This document shows, piece by piece, positions 5,313 to 6,228 of a stretch of 6,228 bases of DNA. Position 1 is the first letter of the stretch. Each line of letters starts with the position of its first letter. Position numbers and translations under genes: made by a program. Location of the stretch: assembly GCA_025362415.1 (NCBI GenBank), contig JANYGM010000256.1, positions 1-6,228 of the forward strand, written 5' to 3'. The notes below the pieces were generated by a model. It did not search any database, was not told where the DNA came from, and was given only the letters and a program-made list of their open reading frames with translations. Source of the DNA: a bacterium. Its GTDB lineage: Bacteria > Bacteroidota > Bacteroidia > Cytophagales > Thermonemataceae.

Positions 5313-5867
5313 ATGAACACTACTTATATAAAACCTATTTTTGTGCTATTTTTGCTATTGGGAGGGTATTTTTTTGATGCTGAATTTGAAAAACATACAC
5401 ACGCAAATATAAATTCACAAGTGGACTTACACACGTATTCGTACTTGCAAGAAGATTCTTTGCGTTGTACAAAATGTATGGGACTTCATTATAGCAGGGC
5501 ATTAGCCATAAAAGCACCCAAAACCAAAGGATTAGACAAAAAAAGAGGAAGTGGTTTTGAGGGTTATTGTAATGCTTATCATTGTTATCAAGGCAAATGT
5601 ATGCAATGTCGTGGCTATGGTGATTGCATACATTGTTATGGAAAAGGTATTATTAAAAAAACAAAAGAAGACTGCCCAGCCTGTGAAAATGGCAAATGTA
5701 ATGTGTGTTTAGGAACGGCTTTGTGCGCAGTTTGCAAAGGTGATGGTATGAAAGTTTGTAGGCAATGTTATGGTTTGGGCAAATATATTCCAAAAGAACC
5801 AATCAAAACAGATTCTACAGATGAAAATGACCCACTTTTTAAGAAAAAGAAGAAAGAAGATGAGTAA
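5313..5867 (+). CDS. Exported Cys-rich protein with DnaJ-type CxxCxGxG zinc motifs
   Basis: A 184-residue protein of unknown function. Residues 7-20 (KPIFVLFLLLGGYF) form a hydrophobic N-terminal segment, either a signal peptide or an uncleaved anchor; there is no lipobox Cys. The mature part has 16 cysteines: CTKC (52-55), C86/C91, and CxxC pairs at 96-99, 105-108, 121-124, 129-132, 138-141 and 149-152. Four of these continue as CxxC-x-G-x-G (CRGYG, CYGKG, CKGDG, CYGLG), the signature of the DnaJ central cysteine-rich domain that binds two zinc ions. There is no J domain and no DnaJ C-terminal domain, so it is not a full co-chaperone. A Lys/Asp/Glu-rich tail (161-184) closes it. I infer a zinc-bound periplasmic or membrane-tethered domain. 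The first Met after residue 1 is at 56, within the Cys region, so the start at 5313 is favoured. It appears monocistronic with its own promoter. Confidence 0.8.
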   Translation: MNTTYIKPIFVLFLLLGGYFFDAEFEKHTHANINSQVDLHTYSYLQEDSLRCTKCMGLHYSRALAIKAPKTKGLDKKRGSGFEGYCNAYHCYQGKCMQCRGYGDCIHCYGKGIIKKTKEDCPACENGKCNVCLGTALCAVCKGDGMKVCRQCYGLGKYIPKEPIKTDSTDENDPLFKKKKKEDE

Positions 5868-5871
5868 GTTC

Positions 5872-5899
5872 AATTACGAATTACAAATTATCAATTACG
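5872..5899. repeat. 7-bp AATTACG tandem array
   Basis: Four contiguous 7-bp units (AATTACG, AATTACA, AATTATC, AATTACG) begin 5 bp after the stop at 5867. The unit length and AATTnnn pattern are the same as at 269-303 and 6116-6150, but the last three bases differ. Confidence 0.6.
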
Positions 5900-5984
5900 T
5901 TGTTATGAATAGTAGAGTGTAGAACAAGTTTTTGTGTTGTTGGGTGTTTCCATTGGACAACAAATATACCTTTTAAATACCAGT

Positions 5985-6027
5985 TTTTGGAGAAAATAAA
6001 ACATAAAAATCATTATTTTCTCCAAAA
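5985..6027. repeat. 15-bp perfect inverted repeat, possible transcription end hairpin
   Basis: TTTTGGAGAAAATAA (5985-5999) pairs perfectly with 6013-6027 across a 13-nt loop. It lies about 117 bp past the Cys-rich gene. The flanks (TGGAAAATC on plus) have no T tract, so Rho-independent termination is uncertain; it might stabilise a 3' end instead. Confidence 0.5.
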
Positions 6028-6048
6028 TGGAAAATCTAAAAGCGCATT

Positions 6049-6076
6049 TGTCGTCAGGTGGAAACACCTGACGACA
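6049..6076. repeat. GAAA-capped 12-bp hairpin with CTGACG core
   Basis: TGTCGTCAGGTG (6049-6060), loop GAAA (6061-6064), and CACCTGACGACA (6065-6076) give a perfect 12-bp stem. Read on plus, the loop is a GNRA tetraloop, which would make an RNA hairpin very stable. The stem shares CTGACG/CGTCAG with the repeats at 1-139 and 157-170. The block is GC-rich against AT-rich flanks, and no T tract follows in either direction. It resembles a REP-type dispersed palindrome. Confidence 0.65.
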
Positions 6077-6115
6077 CAAGGAAAAAATATGTGCAGTTGC
6101 TTAGATTGTTATATT

Positions 6116-6150
6116 CATTCACAATTCACAATTTAAAATTCACAATTTAT
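6116..6150. repeat. 7-bp AATTnnn tandem array (right copy)
   Basis: The units are CATTCAC, AATTCAC, AATTTAA, AATTCAC, AATTTAT. The first 32 bases differ from 269-300 at one base only. The array overlaps the stop codon of the minus-strand gene at 6147, so it begins directly at that gene's 3' end. Confidence 0.7.
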
Positions 6151-6228
6151 TTGAATTTTGCAGTATTAAGCAAATGTACTACATCTTTCTTGATAAAATC
6201 TATTACAGGCGCAAGAGAGTCATTTTCA
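6147..6228 (-). CDS. C-terminal end of a protein running off the window
   Basis: On the minus strand an open frame enters from beyond 6228 and ends with TAA at 6149-6147. The 26 visible codons give ENDSLAPVIDFIKK (the first 14 residues) followed by DVVHLLNTAKFK. The amphipathic pattern VIDFIKKDVVHLL looks like a C-terminal helix of a real protein, and the gene would be convergent with the Cys-rich gene. The fragment is too short to name a family; ends like this occur in LysR-type regulators among others, but that is only a guess. Confidence 0.55.
   Translation of the reverse strand, partial: ENDSLAPVIDFIKKDVVHLLNTAKFK

Larger units (their letters stand above)
5868..6146. other. Convergent intergenic region with repeats and hairpins
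   Basis: The region lies between the stop of the Cys-rich gene and the stop of the right-edge minus-strand gene. It contains an AATTACG array, two long perfect hairpins and an AATTCAC array, described separately. No open frame in it looks coding. Neither hairpin has a following T tract, so no classical terminator can be pointed to. Confidence 0.6.

Overview
The window is AT-rich, gene-dense bacterial DNA that most likely comes from a member of the Bacteroidota, possibly a Cytophagales-like marine lineage (the finer placement is a guess). Three signs support this. Genes are preceded by A-rich leaders without Shine-Dalgarno sequences. Two genes have upstream matches to the Bacteroidota promoter pattern (TTG-like -33 box, about 19-21 bases, then TAnnTTTG). 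The protein set also fits, with a secreted single-domain TonB-C protein and a stand-alone MoxR ATPase. No rRNA, tRNA, CRISPR array, transposase or phage structural gene was seen.

Layout. Positions 1-375 hold no gene. They contain a large composite inverted repeat, two small hairpins, a 7-bp-unit AATT array and the moxR promoter. Then come moxR (376-1431, +) and a small four-helix membrane protein (1465-1887, +). A 61-bp duplicate of the last 19 codons and stop of moxR lies at 1923-1983, stranded downstream of the membrane-protein gene. A perfect palindrome (2034-2063) separates this from a convergent secreted TonB-C protein (2096-2488, -). Next is a probable minus-strand operon: a BioF-like alpha-oxoamine synthase (3719-4963) followed 37 bp later by a T4-type polynucleotide kinase/phosphatase (2776-3681). 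A very AT-rich divergent region (4964-5312) leads to an exported Cys-rich protein with DnaJ-type CxxCxGxG zinc motifs but no J domain (5313-5867, +). The right end has another 7-bp array, two strong hairpins, a second copy of the left-end AATTCAC array, and the last 26 codons of a minus-strand gene that runs off the window.

The genes do not form one obvious pathway. They look like several short transcription units: MoxR chaperone-type ATPase, cell-envelope TonB-C protein, biotin-type PLP enzyme plus nucleic-acid end-healing enzyme, and a periplasmic zinc-motif protein. The more unusual signals are in genome architecture: (i) a GC-rich palindromic repeat apparently inserted in frame inside the BioF-like gene; (ii) a moxR 3'-end relic whose differences are almost all synonymous; (iii) REP/BIME-like palindromes sharing a CTGACG core at both ends of the window; (iv) three AATTnnn heptamer arrays, two of them 31/32 identical although about 5.8 kb apart; (v) a terminator-like hairpin with a T8 tract in the leader of the BioF-like gene.
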